Below are positions 55,202-64,000 of a stretch of DNA of 64,000 nucleotides, in pieces. Position numbers and translations under genes: made by a program. The notes under the pieces are model-generated. The model was not told where the DNA came from. It ran no database searches and worked only from the letters and a program-made list of their open reading frames with translations. Within the stretch, counting starts at the first letter, position 1. Each line of letters begins with the position of its first letter. This DNA comes from an uncultured Prochlorococcus sp. (lineage in GTDB: Bacteria; Cyanobacteriota; Cyanobacteriia; PCC-6307; Cyanobiaceae): contig CACGER010000001.1 of the NCBI GenBank assembly GCA_902572075.1, positions 1-64,000 on the forward strand, read 5' to 3'.

Positions 55202-57268
55202 ATGGTGGATTCCAATAATCGAGAAAGTGGAAAATATAACATCTCTGATACTGAAGGAATGAATAATAACTTTTGGGTTAATGGACTCCTCGCTTGGTGG
55301 AGTGGATTCAGTTTAAGAACAAAGTTGTTAGCCATAGCAACTCTTGTCGTAAGCCTCCTAATGACAGGAATAACTTTCTTTGCTTTAAATAGCATCCAAA
55401 GAGATGCAGGAATGAATGATACAAGATATGCTCGAGATCTTGGCTTATTATTATCTGGGAATGTTACAGAACTAGTCGCTAATAACCAAAAAAAAGAAAT
55501 CTCAAACGTAGCTGAAAAATTTTGGAGGTCAAGTCGAAACTTACGTTATATATTCTTTACTGATGCTGAAGATATTGTTCAACTTGGGATACCGATCAGT
55601 GCAACGCCAACAAGCTCAGACAGTCAATTTCAGCTCACTCGAAAACTTAAACTCCCCTCTGAATTGAAGAAAAGGCCTCAATTCCCATTGGTAAGACAGC
55701 ATGCGACACCTCAAGGTCAAGTAACAGATGTATTTGTTCCAATGTTGTGGAAAGGGAAATATCTTGGAACTTTAGCTTTGGGAGTCACCCCGAATAAAAA
55801 AGCGTTAGCCAGTGCCGCCTTAACTAGAGAAGTAACAATTGCAGTTTTTATTTCTATTTGGGTTTTAGTAATACTTGGAGCTGTATTTAATGCACTAACT
55901 ATTACAAGACCCGTCAGAGAATTAGTAAGAGGTGTTAGAGAAATTTCAAGAGGAAATTTTAAATCCAGAATTTCTTTACCTATGACAGGTGATCTAGGAG
56001 AACTCTTAAATGGATTTAACCGAATGGCCACTCAGTTAGAAAATTATGACGAGGCTAATATAGAAGAACTAAAAGCGGCGCAAATCAAGCAGCAATCTCT
56101 AATAGCTACAATGGCTGATGGTGCCATATTATTGGATTCACAAGGGAAGATTGTACTTACTAATCCAACAGCCAAGAGATTATTTCGTTGGGAAGGAAGA
56201 TTCCTTGAGGGTAAACATTTTTTAAATGAAATTCCCGAAATTCTATCTAACGACTTACATTCAAATATTGAATCTATCTTAAATAGGGAAAAGGAGAAAG
56301 ACGATTTAAGATTTAGTTTAGGAGAACCAGCAAGAACTCTAAGGATTGTCTTGCAATCAGTTTTAGATACAAATAAAATTGAATTAAAAGGAATTGCAGT
56401 AACAATCCAAGACTTAACGAGAGAAGTTGAACTTAACGCGGCACAAAATAGATTTATTAGTAATGTTTCGCACGAATTGAGGACACCACTTTTTAATATC
56501 AAAAGTTATGTAGAGACCTTACATGATTTAAAAGATCAACTCTCTGATGAAGAACAAATAGAATTTTTGGGAATTGCAAACTCAGAGACTGATAGGTTAA
56601 CAAGACTTGTAAATGATGTATTAGATTTATCAAGATTGGAGTCTGGGAAAATTGTTCAACTAGAACAAATGGACATAAAACCTGCAATAGAACAGACTCT
56701 TAGAAACTATAGACTTAATGCAACAGAAAAAAATGTTTCATTAGCCCATGATATAGAGGAAACTATTCCTCCAATTCTTGGAAATTTTGATTTGCTTTTA
56801 CAGGTTTTTGATAACTTGTTGGGTAATGGATTGAAATTCAGTCCAAAAAACAGCTCCCTAATTATAAGAGCTTATACTTGGCCAGATTCCTGTCCTGCTT
56901 TCCCTCCAAGTATTAAAAATGATACAGCCCCTCAATGTGAATTAGTTTCACCACTACCAAAAGTAAGAATTGAGATTGCTGATACTGGCTCAGGGATATC
57001 TCAAGCTGATCAAGAAAAGATATTTGACCGTTTTTATAGGGTAGAGAATTCCGTTCATACTGAGCAAGGTACTGGTTTAGGTTTATCAATAGTGCGAGGA
57101 ATAATTGAAAAACATGGTGGGGAGATTCGTATGGCTAGTGAATTAGGAGTAGGAACAACTTTCTGGTTTGATTTAGCTTTAGCACAATCTGACAAAGATG
57201 AATTATTGACAAAAGCTATTAATAATTCAGATTCCTTCTCAGGTTCTAAAATTAAAGAAATTATCTAA
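55202..57268 (+). CDS. nblS: Sensor histidine kinase NblS (Hik33/DspA type)
   Basis: Membrane sensor that controls high-light, nutrient and HLIP responses in cyanobacteria. Domains in order: membrane helix 1 (about residues 38-62), a periplasmic sensor region, helix 2 (about 205-228), HAMP (ITRPVRELVRGVREISRGNF), PAS (about 300-400), HisKA with the phospho-His in SHELRTPL (His424), and HATPase_c with DTGSGISQADQEKIF and GTGLGLSIV. Length 688 residues. It lies 4 bp after purD and its end overlaps the convergent kaiC by four bases. Naming follows the domain order and picocyanobacterial context. Confidence 0.92.
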   Translation: MVDSNNRESGKYNISDTEGMNNNFWVNGLLAWWSGFSLRTKLLAIATLVVSLLMTGITFFALNSIQRDAGMNDTRYARDLGLLLSGNVTELVANNQKKEISNVAEKFWRSSRNLRYIFFTDAEDIVQLGIPISATPTSSDSQFQLTRKLKLPSELKKRPQFPLVRQHATPQGQVTDVFVPMLWKGKYLGTLALGVTPNKKALASAALTREVTIAVFISIWVLVILGAVFNALTITRPVRELVRGVREISRGNFKSRISLPMTGDLGELLNGFNRMATQLENYDEANIEELKAAQIKQQSLIATMADGAILLDSQGKIVLTNPTAKRLFRWEGRFLEGKHFLNEIPEILSNDLHSNIESILNREKEKDDLRFSLGEPARTLRIVLQSVLDTNKIELKGIAVTIQDLTREVELNAAQNRFISNVSHELRTPLFNIKSYVETLHDLKDQLSDEEQIEFLGIANSETDRLTRLVNDVLDLSRLESGKIVQLEQMDIKPAIEQTLRNYRLNATEKNVSLAHDIEETIPPILGNFDLLLQVFDNLLGNGLKFSPKNSSLIIRAYTWPDSCPAFPPSIKNDTAPQCELVSPLPKVRIEIADTGSGISQADQEKIFDRFYRVENSVHTEQGTGLGLSIVRGIIEKHGGEIRMASELGVGTTFWFDLALAQSDKDELLTKAINNSDSFSGSKIKEII

Positions 57269-58794
57269 TTATTATCTAATCCTTTAAAAACATTTTGAAC
57301 ATTTTGATCGGGTACAATTCTGTGTGGGGCACCGCTAAATATTTGTTCAAAATTAGAAAAAGAATCTCTTATTTCTGGGCCACTATTTGTAATTATAAAT
57401 TCTCTTATTCGTTTATCATGCCATGATCCTCGCATTTTAAAAACATTTAAAGCTCTTGCCATCTCACCTTTTATTTCTACATATTGAAGTAATAATATGG
57501 TATCTGTAATTGTTGAGATATGAGAATCAGTTATAGAATGACTTCCCATAAATTCTTCTGCAGTGTTAGTAAAAAACCCTGCTATTTCCTCTTGTTTTGT
57601 ATAACCAGTAACAGCAATTACAAACTGTCTAAATGCGTTCAAACTTACACCTCTGGCTAATGCAGAAAGAGAATCAATTGCCATTCTTTTTGGTTTAAAT
57701 TGATTAATTTGCGTTTTTATAATTTGTAAGTGATCTTCTAAACCAGTTGATTCAGGATATGCACAAATAATTTTCAATAACCCATCACTTTCCATTTTTT
57801 CAAAATCTATACCCCAGCTAGTCGCATTCCTAAGCAATTGAGCCCTAGATTCTTCATAGGCAAAAAGTATTGCTCTCTCATTATTGTTATAAGCATCTTC
57901 AACAAATTTTGATACAAGCATTGTTTTACCCGTACCAGTAGCTCCAGTAGCGAGAATAATGGAATCTTGAAAATAACCTCCTCCACACATATCATCAAGA
58001 TCTTTAACTCCAGAGCTAATCCTAATATTTGAGGATCTCTGCGTTAATCTCATTGCTCCAAGTGCAAATACACTTATTCCATCCATTCCCATAGTAAATG
58101 GATATTCTCCTTTCATATGAACAGTGCCTCTTAACTTCAAAACTTCTAAAGTTCTTCTCCTCTTTTCTGACTCAAGAACATTTCTTAATAAGACAACATT
58201 ATCAGATACAAATTCTTCTACTCCATATCTAGCAATTGGTCCGTAGTCATCAACCCTTTCTGTAGTCATAACAGTTGTCACACCTATTTCTTTTAATCTT
58301 GCTATTAGTCTAAATATTTCTCTTCTTACAACATAAATAGCATCATATTGTTGAAAGACTGCAGTTATTGAATCTATTGCAACTCTTTTAGCTTTATATT
58401 TTCTAATTGCATAACTAATTCTCTCAATAAGACCAGACAAATCAAAATTGCCCGCAACATCCTGACCATCAGGATCAGGAGAAGCATCCAAAATAAAAAG
58501 TTTATTTTGATCAATTAATTCCTGTAAATCCCAACCAAAACTCGCGGCATTTCTGATAATATCCAAAGGTGATTCTTCAAATGTTACAAAGATTCCAGGC
58601 TCATCAAAGTTACAAATTCCATGATGTAAATATTGCAGTGAAAAAACAGTTTTACCAGTTCCTGAGGTACCACTGACAAGTGTACTTCTAGATACAGGCA
58701 ACCCACCCCTACAAACATCATCAAAGCCCTCTATTCCAGTTGGCAGTTTTTGTACTTGCATTTTATTTGATTTGCCAAATTTCTTATCATTCAT
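57265..58794 (-). CDS. kaiC: Circadian clock protein KaiC
   Basis: Hexameric double RecA-like ATPase with autokinase and phosphatase activity. Walker A motifs are SGTSGTGKT (near residue 42) and GATGTGKT (second domain), each followed by a Glu-Glu pair (TFEESPLD, AYEESRAQ). The phosphorylation sites are conserved as Ser427-Thr428 in ITDSHISTITDT. Length 509 residues, ten or so shorter than in Synechococcus elongatus, with a shortened C-terminal tail, the region to which KaiA binds. It is downstream of kaiB by 72 bp. Confidence 0.97.
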   Translation of the reverse strand: MNDKKFGKSNKMQVQKLPTGIEGFDDVCRGGLPVSRSTLVSGTSGTGKTVFSLQYLHHGICNFDEPGIFVTFEESPLDIIRNAASFGWDLQELIDQNKLFILDASPDPDGQDVAGNFDLSGLIERISYAIRKYKAKRVAIDSITAVFQQYDAIYVVRREIFRLIARLKEIGVTTVMTTERVDDYGPIARYGVEEFVSDNVVLLRNVLESEKRRRTLEVLKLRGTVHMKGEYPFTMGMDGISVFALGAMRLTQRSSNIRISSGVKDLDDMCGGGYFQDSIILATGATGTGKTMLVSKFVEDAYNNNERAILFAYEESRAQLLRNATSWGIDFEKMESDGLLKIICAYPESTGLEDHLQIIKTQINQFKPKRMAIDSLSALARGVSLNAFRQFVIAVTGYTKQEEIAGFFTNTAEEFMGSHSITDSHISTITDTILLLQYVEIKGEMARALNVFKMRGSWHDKRIREFIITNSGPEIRDSFSNFEQIFSGAPHRIVPDQNVQNVFKGLDNN

Positions 58795-58866
58795 AATTTT
58801 TGTGCTAATTAAACAAAAGTAAAATAAATTTTGAATTTATCTTTAATCATAAAAGTTTTACTTATT

Positions 58867-59184
58867 TTATTTATCTCCACTATATTCAGTTTCAGTTAAT
58901 TCATCAAAAAGCAGATCTAAACCAATTAAGACTTTCTCTCTATCCGAGAGATCACCTATTATTTTTCTAACTGGTGGCGGCAAAATTTTAGCTAATGTCG
59001 GAGTTGCTAAAATCTTATCTTCTTCTGCAAGTTGTGGTTGTTTAAGTACATCAATAACCTTCAAAGCATAAACTCCTTTGAATTCATTTTCTAAAATTTC
59101 TCTTAATGTATTTAATGCTCTCATTGAATTAGGAGTATTTCCTGCAACATAGAGTTTTAAAATGTATGTTTTTCTTGCTGCCAT
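58867..59184 (-). CDS. kaiB: Circadian clock protein KaiB
   Basis: Thioredoxin-like, fold-switching clock protein that binds KaiC in its night state. Sequence [37 protein letters not shown] and the cis-proline region [19 protein letters not shown] are all typical. Length 105 residues. It is the first gene of a kaiBC unit. On its upstream side is rplU at 143 bp, where kaiA would be expected in clades that still have it. Confidence 0.97.
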   Translation of the reverse strand: MAARKTYILKLYVAGNTPNSMRALNTLREILENEFKGVYALKVIDVLKQPQLAEEDKILATPTLAKILPPPVRKIIGDLSDREKVLIGLDLLFDELTETEYSGDK

Positions 59185-59327
59185 AGTTATAGTTCCTAAA
59201 TTGATATAAAAGATTTAAAACAACCCTTGACTTATTACACTACAAAATAAGAAAATAGACAAACCATTATGATTGCTTATTTGGCTAAATCAAATTATCA
59301 ATTTGAGCCTTATAGCGTCTTTAAGAT

Positions 59328-59765
59328 ATGACAAATCCTAAAAACTCCTCAAACAATTCTTTAAAAAGTAATGAATTGTATGCGATAGCAGAAACTTCGG
59401 GTCAACAATTTTGGTTCGAAGTTGATAGATACTATGACATAGACAGGTTAAATGCAAAAGAGAAAGACAAGATAACACTGGAAAAAGTTTTACTTTTAAA
59501 GGACAAAGACTCTATAACTATTGGTAAACCTTACGTTAAAGATGCCAAAATTGAATTAGAAGTTGTCTCTCATAAAAGAGATAAGAAAATTCTTGTATAC
59601 AAAATGCGTCCCAAAAAAAAGACAAGAAGAAAGATGGGACACAGACAAGAACTTACAAGAGTTATGGTAAAATCTATTAAGATAGGTAAAAGTGCTCCTA
59701 AGTCTTCTAAAAAAGAAACTGTTAAAAAGGAAACTAAACCAAAATCAGAAAAATCTACAAATTAA
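59328..59765 (+). CDS. rplU: 50S ribosomal protein L21
   Basis: Binds 23S rRNA in the large subunit. The L21 domain (about residues 16-115) starts LYAIAETSGQQFWFEVDRYY and contains VLLLKDKDSITIGKPYV and KMRPKKKTRRKMGHRQ. An added Lys/Ser-rich tail of about 25 residues makes the protein 145 residues long, longer than the E. coli form. rpmA follows after 9 bp, the usual pair. Confidence 0.96.
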   Translation: MTNPKNSSNNSLKSNELYAIAETSGQQFWFEVDRYYDIDRLNAKEKDKITLEKVLLLKDKDSITIGKPYVKDAKIELEVVSHKRDKKILVYKMRPKKKTRRKMGHRQELTRVMVKSIKIGKSAPKSSKKETVKKETKPKSEKSTN

Positions 59766-59774
59766 ACACTTCTA

Positions 59775-60035
59775 ATGGCACATAAAAAAGGAACAGGTTC
59801 TACAAGAAATGGAAGAGATTCAAATTCAAAAAGATTGGGTGTTAAAGCTTATGGAGGAGAAAAAGTAACTGCTGGTTCAATCTTAATTCGCCAAAGAGGT
59901 ACATCCTTTTTGCCAGGGATTAACGTGGGAAAAGGTAAAGATGACACCCTTTTTGCACTTAAAGAAGGAACCGTAAGTTTCGAAAGCATTAAAAGAAATT
60001 TAAGAAATAGAAAAAGAGTTAATATTGTTATCTAA
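59775..60035 (+). CDS. rpmA: 50S ribosomal protein L27
   Basis: Sits next to the peptidyl transferase centre. It starts [20 protein letters not shown] directly, without the cleaved N-terminal leader found in Firmicutes, and continues with [10 protein letters not shown] and [13 protein letters not shown]. Length 86 residues. It is operonic with rplU and overlaps the end of the convergent methyltransferase by 8 bases. Confidence 0.97.
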   Translation: MAHKKGTGSTRNGRDSNSKRLGVKAYGGEKVTAGSILIRQRGTSFLPGINVGKGKDDTLFALKEGTVSFESIKRNLRNRKRVNIVI

Positions 60036-60768
60036 TTTTCTTGTAAGCTCTTGTAGTTATAAGAATAGGATGAAATACTTCTAAAAAATTTGATTGAAGT
60101 GATTTAAAAAACTTTTCAACTATTTGATTATCATCGATATGAAATGGATATTCATTATTGTCGCCTTTGTAAAAATACCAATTGAATAGAGCAATAGAAT
60201 TACTATCCATAAATCCACTGAAGGTATTAATTTGAGAAGCTGGATCTGCAAGATGTTCCAAAACATCAAGACAAACTATCGTATCAAATTTCAATATTTG
60301 TGTATCTTGAATTGTCTTACAAAAGGTAAGTTTTTTTTCGACGCCTAATTTCTTAGCCCTGTATTCAACAAAATTTCTATTTGTTTGATTAATATCTACA
60401 AAAAAAACATGCTTAACTTTTGAAGACATAGCGTTAGCTAAGGCATGAGTACCAATACCTCCTCCAAAATCTAAAACTAAATCTCTAGAAAATCTCTGCT
60501 GAAGCTTTAAAGTATCAGCAATATAGTCCCTACTTGTGATATGCCAAGCAGCTAAATCAGCTACATGCCTATCTCCCACAATCTCAGTATAAAAATCCGA
60601 AACATCATTTAAAGCATCTCCCGGATGGGAATTTGCCAAATTCATCTTTGCATTTGCTAGGAATCCATCTAAATCACATTCTCGAATAGATAAATATTCC
60701 ATTAAATGTGATTTCAAATTAAAAGCATTGTCTAAAAACTCTTTTAAAATAAAATTATTCTTTTGCAA
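60028..60768 (-). CDS. SAM-dependent methyltransferase, substrate unknown
   Basis: 246 residues with a class I methyltransferase fold: motif [16 protein letters not shown] (about residues 98-112), the acidic residue of motif II in [10 protein letters not shown], and motif [18 protein letters not shown]. The helical N-terminus (about 1-90) is unassigned. The LDVLEHL motif is common in small-molecule methyltransferases. The TTG start at 60768 is uncertain; the first ATG is at residue 23. The neighbourhood gives no clear hint of the substrate. Confidence 0.8.
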   Translation of the reverse strand: MQKNNFILKEFLDNAFNLKSHLMEYLSIRECDLDGFLANAKMNLANSHPGDALNDVSDFYTEIVGDRHVADLAAWHITSRDYIADTLKLQQRFSRDLVLDFGGGIGTHALANAMSSKVKHVFFVDINQTNRNFVEYRAKKLGVEKKLTFCKTIQDTQILKFDTIVCLDVLEHLADPASQINTFSGFMDSNSIALFNWYFYKGDNNEYPFHIDDNQIVEKFFKSLQSNFLEVFHPILITTRAYKKIR

Positions 60769-60844
60769 TTTCTTACTCTAAATTTCCAGTGACAAAATCA
60801 TAGAATGTTTATAAATCTTTCTCAAAGTATTCTTAATATTTAAA

Positions 60845-61768
60845 ATGAACACTAAAGATGGATTCTTAGTAATTAATAAAGATAAAGGCTGTACCTCACA
60901 TGATTGTGTTAAACAAATAAGGAGATTATTAAATACAAAAAAGGTCGGACACACAGGAACCCTTGACCCTGAAGTTACAGGAACATTACCAATCGCGGTT
61001 GGTAGTGCAACAAGATTTATTCAATATCTTCCTCAGGGTAAAACTTATATAGGACAAATTAAATTAGGGATTAGAACTAACACTGATGATATTCACGGAG
61101 AAATTATTAATCAAAAAAGTTGGCCTAAAATCAGTAATGAAAAATTAGATCAATACTTAAATAGATTTAGAGGAATTATTAAACAAATTCCGCCGAAAGT
61201 ATCTAGTGTGCACGTTAATGGTGAGAGAGCTTATAAGAAATCTTTCAAGAATGAAATTTTTGAATTATCACCAAGAGAAGTAAAAATAGACGAACTTATT
61301 TTAATGAAATGGGACCAAATTAACGGAATTATAGAAATAAAAATCAAATGTTCAGCTGGCACATATATAAGATCAATCGCGAGAGATATAGGAGAAATTC
61401 TCAATTCCGAAGGTTGCCTTCTACAACTAAAAAGAATTTCAGCTTGTGGCTTTGATGAAGAAAACTCGATAAAAATATCTGATATCGAAAAAGAAAAAGA
61501 AAAGAAAAACTCGAAAAATTTTATTATTCCAACAATTTCTGCCCTTAATCACATTTCAACATTTGTCTTAAGTAATGAAAAACAAATCAATTTTTGGCAA
61601 ACAGGAAGAACTATTAAAGTTGATATTAATTACTTCCAGGAAAGCAAATCTTTTGACTATAAAAAACCCATAAAAGTAATAGATAAAAAACAAACATTAC
61701 TTGGAATAGGCTTCTTGAATAAAGAGCTGTCTAATATAAATCCAAAATTAGTCCTTAATGCTAAATAA
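60845..61768 (+). CDS. truB: tRNA pseudouridine-55 synthase
   Basis: Makes pseudouridine 55 in the T loop of tRNAs. The catalytic Asp is in [19 protein letters not shown] (Asp41); other motifs are [10 protein letters not shown] and [16 protein letters not shown]. The C-terminal part is Lys-rich and variable. Length 307 residues is normal. It is divergent from the methyltransferase gene and tail to tail with the SpoIID-like gene. Confidence 0.96.
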   Translation: MNTKDGFLVINKDKGCTSHDCVKQIRRLLNTKKVGHTGTLDPEVTGTLPIAVGSATRFIQYLPQGKTYIGQIKLGIRTNTDDIHGEIINQKSWPKISNEKLDQYLNRFRGIIKQIPPKVSSVHVNGERAYKKSFKNEIFELSPREVKIDELILMKWDQINGIIEIKIKCSAGTYIRSIARDIGEILNSEGCLLQLKRISACGFDEENSIKISDIEKEKEKKNSKNFIIPTISALNHISTFVLSNEKQINFWQTGRTIKVDINYFQESKSFDYKKPIKVIDKKQTLLGIGFLNKELSNINPKLVLNAK

Positions 61769-61771
61769 CTT

Positions 61772-62971
61772 CTATAGATAATCTTTTCTAAAAGGCTTAA
61801 TCTGAACACCCTTATAAAAATGCTTTAATATTCTTTCAGCTTTATGACCTCTAGACGCTAGATATTTAGCGCCCCATTGACTCATTCCTACTCCATGCCC
61901 TGATCCCTTTCCAAAAGCTATCAAACCCTTTTTTATAGAAAATTTATTATTCAATTCTTCCTCAAAAAATTTAAATCTCACAAAATTACTGTTGAGGCCT
62001 AATCTTTTTCTTAAAACCACCCCAGACATTTGATCAGAACCATTAGCTCCAATAAGTTTTACATTTTTTACCCTTCCAGTGCTGGTAATATCTAGAATCT
62101 CTATATCTCTTAAACCTCCAATCTTGGGAAATAAATTTGTTAATTCATAACTCGAAAAACTTTTTTTCCATCTAAATTTTGGATTATTTTTATCAAAATC
62201 TTTCACACTTGACAAATATGGATATTTATTTTTCCATACATCTTGACTGTTTTCTGTCATTCCACCTGAGCTGCTATGGAACAAAGCATTAATTAATTTA
62301 TTTTTATATGTCAAAACTAAAGATCTTGTACTTTTAACGGCTCTGATAGTTTTATAAGTTCTTGACTCCAAGCCATTATAAACTTGATTCTTCTGGGTTG
62401 AATCTATATCAAATAAATTATTTCCCTTTTGCTTTAAAGCATAAGTTCTTGAGGCAATTGCTTGTGCTTTTAATGCTTCAATAGGCCATTTTGTTGGCAT
62501 CTCTGAACCAACTACACTACTTAGATATTTTTCTATTCCTAAAACATTCACTACCAATACTTCAGAATCAAGTACAAAGAGATTAAGCTTACCAGGAAAC
62601 CTCTTCTGACCAACCCATATACCTCTTCCATCAGAAGATCTTACTTGCAATTGTTGATTACTTTTTAAATCATATTTTTTTTGTTTATTTTTATCAAAAT
62701 ATAAAATTTTTTTATTTTTCTCATTTTTCAAAGTTAATCCTTTTATTTTTTGATTTGAAAAAAGTTGCCCCTCTATGATTAAAGGAATTGATCTATCTGA
62801 TCTGATCCTTAAATAATCATTTTTTGATATTAAAACTCTTATTATTGGCTCTCGAGATGCAAAAACACTTTCACTCTGAAAAACACAAATAAATAAAATA
62901 CTAATCAGGCAACATTTACTATAATAATTTTTAAATTTAAGTATCACTTTGTTTAAAAAACAAATGCTCAA
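61772..62971 (-). CDS. SpoIID/LytB-domain protein, exported
   Basis: 399 residues. An N-terminal signal peptide (LISILFICVFQSESVFA, cut near residue 38) is followed by the SpoIID domain: LGIEKYLSSVVGSEMPTKWP (catalytic Glu region), ALKAQAIASRTYALK and GSGHGVGMSQWGAKYLASRG. SpoIID proteins are lytic transglycosylases acting on denuded peptidoglycan; in cyanobacteria they probably take part in wall remodelling. The called start is TTG at 62971, with no better ATG before the signal peptide. Confidence 0.88.
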   Translation of the reverse strand: MSICFLNKVILKFKNYYSKCCLISILFICVFQSESVFASREPIIRVLISKNDYLRIRSDRSIPLIIEGQLFSNQKIKGLTLKNEKNKKILYFDKNKQKKYDLKSNQQLQVRSSDGRGIWVGQKRFPGKLNLFVLDSEVLVVNVLGIEKYLSSVVGSEMPTKWPIEALKAQAIASRTYALKQKGNNLFDIDSTQKNQVYNGLESRTYKTIRAVKSTRSLVLTYKNKLINALFHSSSGGMTENSQDVWKNKYPYLSSVKDFDKNNPKFRWKKSFSSYELTNLFPKIGGLRDIEILDITSTGRVKNVKLIGANGSDQMSGVVLRKRLGLNSNFVRFKFFEEELNNKFSIKKGLIAFGKGSGHGVGMSQWGAKYLASRGHKAERILKHFYKGVQIKPFRKDYL

Positions 62972-63036
62972 TTTGCCTAAGTTTGACTAAAAGTCTAGAT
63001 TTAATCCAGATATAAAAATAAAAATATCATAAATAA

Positions 63037-63975
63037 GTGAATATCACCTTCTTAGGAACAAGCTCAGGAGTACCATCCTTAACGAGGAATGTTTCTTCCC
63101 TAGCACTTAAACTATCACAGTCATCAGAAGTTTGGCTTTTTGATTGTGGAGAGGGAACGCAACATCAAATAATGAAAAGCAATATCAAATCTTCACAAAT
63201 CAAAAAAATATTTATTACTCATATGCATGGAGATCATATTTATGGTTTACCTGGACTTTTGGCTACCCTAGGTTTATCAGGAAATAGTAAGGGTATTGAA
63301 ATTTACGGTCCTTCAGAGTTGAGAAGTTTTATAAATTCTGCACTTAAAAGTAGTTTTTGCAAATTATCGTTTCCATTGCATTTTGTGGAAGTTGAAAATT
63401 TTGCATCAGAAAATAAAATCCTATTTGAAAACAATAAAATAAAAGTAAATTGCGCCTGTCTTAAACATAAAATACCTGCTTATGGTTATCGAGTTAGTGA
63501 AAAAGATAAACCAGGTATATTTGATATCAAAAAAGCGGAGTCTCTAAAAATAGCACCAGGACCAATTTATTCAGAACTGCAAAAAGGTAAAAAAGTAGTT
63601 TTAGCAGATGGTAGGACATTTGATGGGAAAGAATTCTGTGGACCCCCTAGAGAGGGTGAAAGTTTTGTTTATTGCACAGATACAATCTTTAGCGAATCAG
63701 CTGTTTCACTATCAGAAAATGCCGATTTACTTGTACATGAATCGACTTTTTCAGAGGAAGATGAAAGCATGGCATACGAAAAATTACATTCCACAACAAT
63801 CATGGCTGCCAAAACAGCATTATTATCTAACACAAAAAAATTAATTATTACTCATTTAAGTCCAAGATATACCAATAAAAACGCAATTACTCCAAGCGAT
63901 TTGCTTAAAGAGGCTCGAAAAGTTTTTCCAAATACTCAGCTTGCAAAAGATTTTCTAACGACAGAAATAAAATAA
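63037..63975 (+). CDS. rnz: Ribonuclease Z
   Basis: Endonuclease that trims the 3' ends of tRNA precursors lacking an encoded CCA, which fits the three tRNA genes here. The metallo-beta-lactamase motif THMHGDHIYGLPG gives His62, His64, Asp66 and His67; LKHKIPAYGYRV, CTDTIF and the closing LIITHLSPRY supply the remaining ligands. Length 312 residues. The start is GTG at 63037. It is divergent from the SpoIID-like gene by 65 bp. After it only 25 bases remain to the window edge, with no feature seen. Confidence 0.96.
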   Translation: MNITFLGTSSGVPSLTRNVSSLALKLSQSSEVWLFDCGEGTQHQIMKSNIKSSQIKKIFITHMHGDHIYGLPGLLATLGLSGNSKGIEIYGPSELRSFINSALKSSFCKLSFPLHFVEVENFASENKILFENNKIKVNCACLKHKIPAYGYRVSEKDKPGIFDIKKAESLKIAPGPIYSELQKGKKVVLADGRTFDGKEFCGPPREGESFVYCTDTIFSESAVSLSENADLLVHESTFSEEDESMAYEKLHSTTIMAAKTALLSNTKKLIITHLSPRYTNKNAITPSDLLKEARKVFPNTQLAKDFLTTEIK

Positions 63976-64000
63976 ACTGCAACAGTTCGTTAGCAGGAGC

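Noticed and set aside
56044..56502. 152-codon open frame on the minus strand
   Set aside because: Antisense inside nblS, across the PAS and HisKA region. It is explained by the coding strand.
1..64000. Mobile elements, prophage, CRISPR arrays or a genomic island
   Set aside because: No transposase, integrase, repeat array or phage gene was read, and the three tRNA genes show no partial duplicates nearby that would mark attachment sites.

Overview
The window reads as chromosome of a high-light-adapted Prochlorococcus. The DNA is very AT-rich, genes are tightly packed, and gene content is picocyanobacterial: Ni-type superoxide dismutase with its maturation protease and a nickel-transporter-like protein, a ClpR/ClpP3 pair, a high-light-inducible protein, Ftn2, NblS and kaiBC. 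kaiA is absent between kaiB and rplU, which is a known trait of the high-light clades. No phage genes, insertion sequences, CRISPR arrays or integrases were seen. The region looks like core genome.

Layout. 1-6.1 kb: start of ffh, ftn2, pdhA, a group 2 sigma factor, nnr. 6.1-11 kb: mnmA, lnt, an FKBP isomerase, then the nickel SOD cassette. 11-16 kb: trpC, lpdA, a SpoU methyltransferase and murA, followed by a 0.5 kb gap with unlisted small reading frames. 16.3-21.5 kb: tRNA-Leu, argD, folC, an FAD oxidase and a CodA-like amidohydrolase. 21.6-28.8 kb: tRNA-His, miaB, then the wall/division run ddl-unknown-ftsQ-ftsZ, SRP RNA, panB and hemW. 28.9-33.7 kb: PIN-TRAM protein, clpR, clpP3, ilvC, cobD and an HLIP. 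33.7-36 kb: a patch of small unknown membrane or secreted proteins, hupB, and a 0.6 kb gap with two more small frames. 36-45 kb: glgX, tRNA-Gly, a GPH transporter, an MlaE-type permease with two cyanobacterial DUF proteins, plsY, pyrF, tyrS, DUF1825 and a GIY-YIG protein. 45-53 kb: pepA, msrA and the lipid A/outer membrane operon bamA-lpxC-fabZ-lpxA-lpxB. 53-64 kb: purC, purD, nblS, kaiC, kaiB, rplU, rpmA, a methyltransferase, truB, a SpoIID-like protein and rnz.

How the genes work together. Envelope and division genes (murA, ddl, ftsQ, ftsZ, ftn2, lpx genes, bamA, lnt) dominate, with translation and tRNA functions (mnmA, miaB, truB, rnz, tyrS, L21, L27, three tRNAs, SRP RNA and Ffh) scattered among them. 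Light and time control is represented by nblS, the HLIP and kaiBC.

The points most worth checking are: two genes (the SOD maturation protease and the SpoU methyltransferase) whose conserved N-termini lie upstream of any ATG/GTG/TTG codon; several tiny, protein-like frames in the two largest gaps; argD starting five bases after a tRNA; and the deletion of kaiA. I saw no clearly new multi-gene system.
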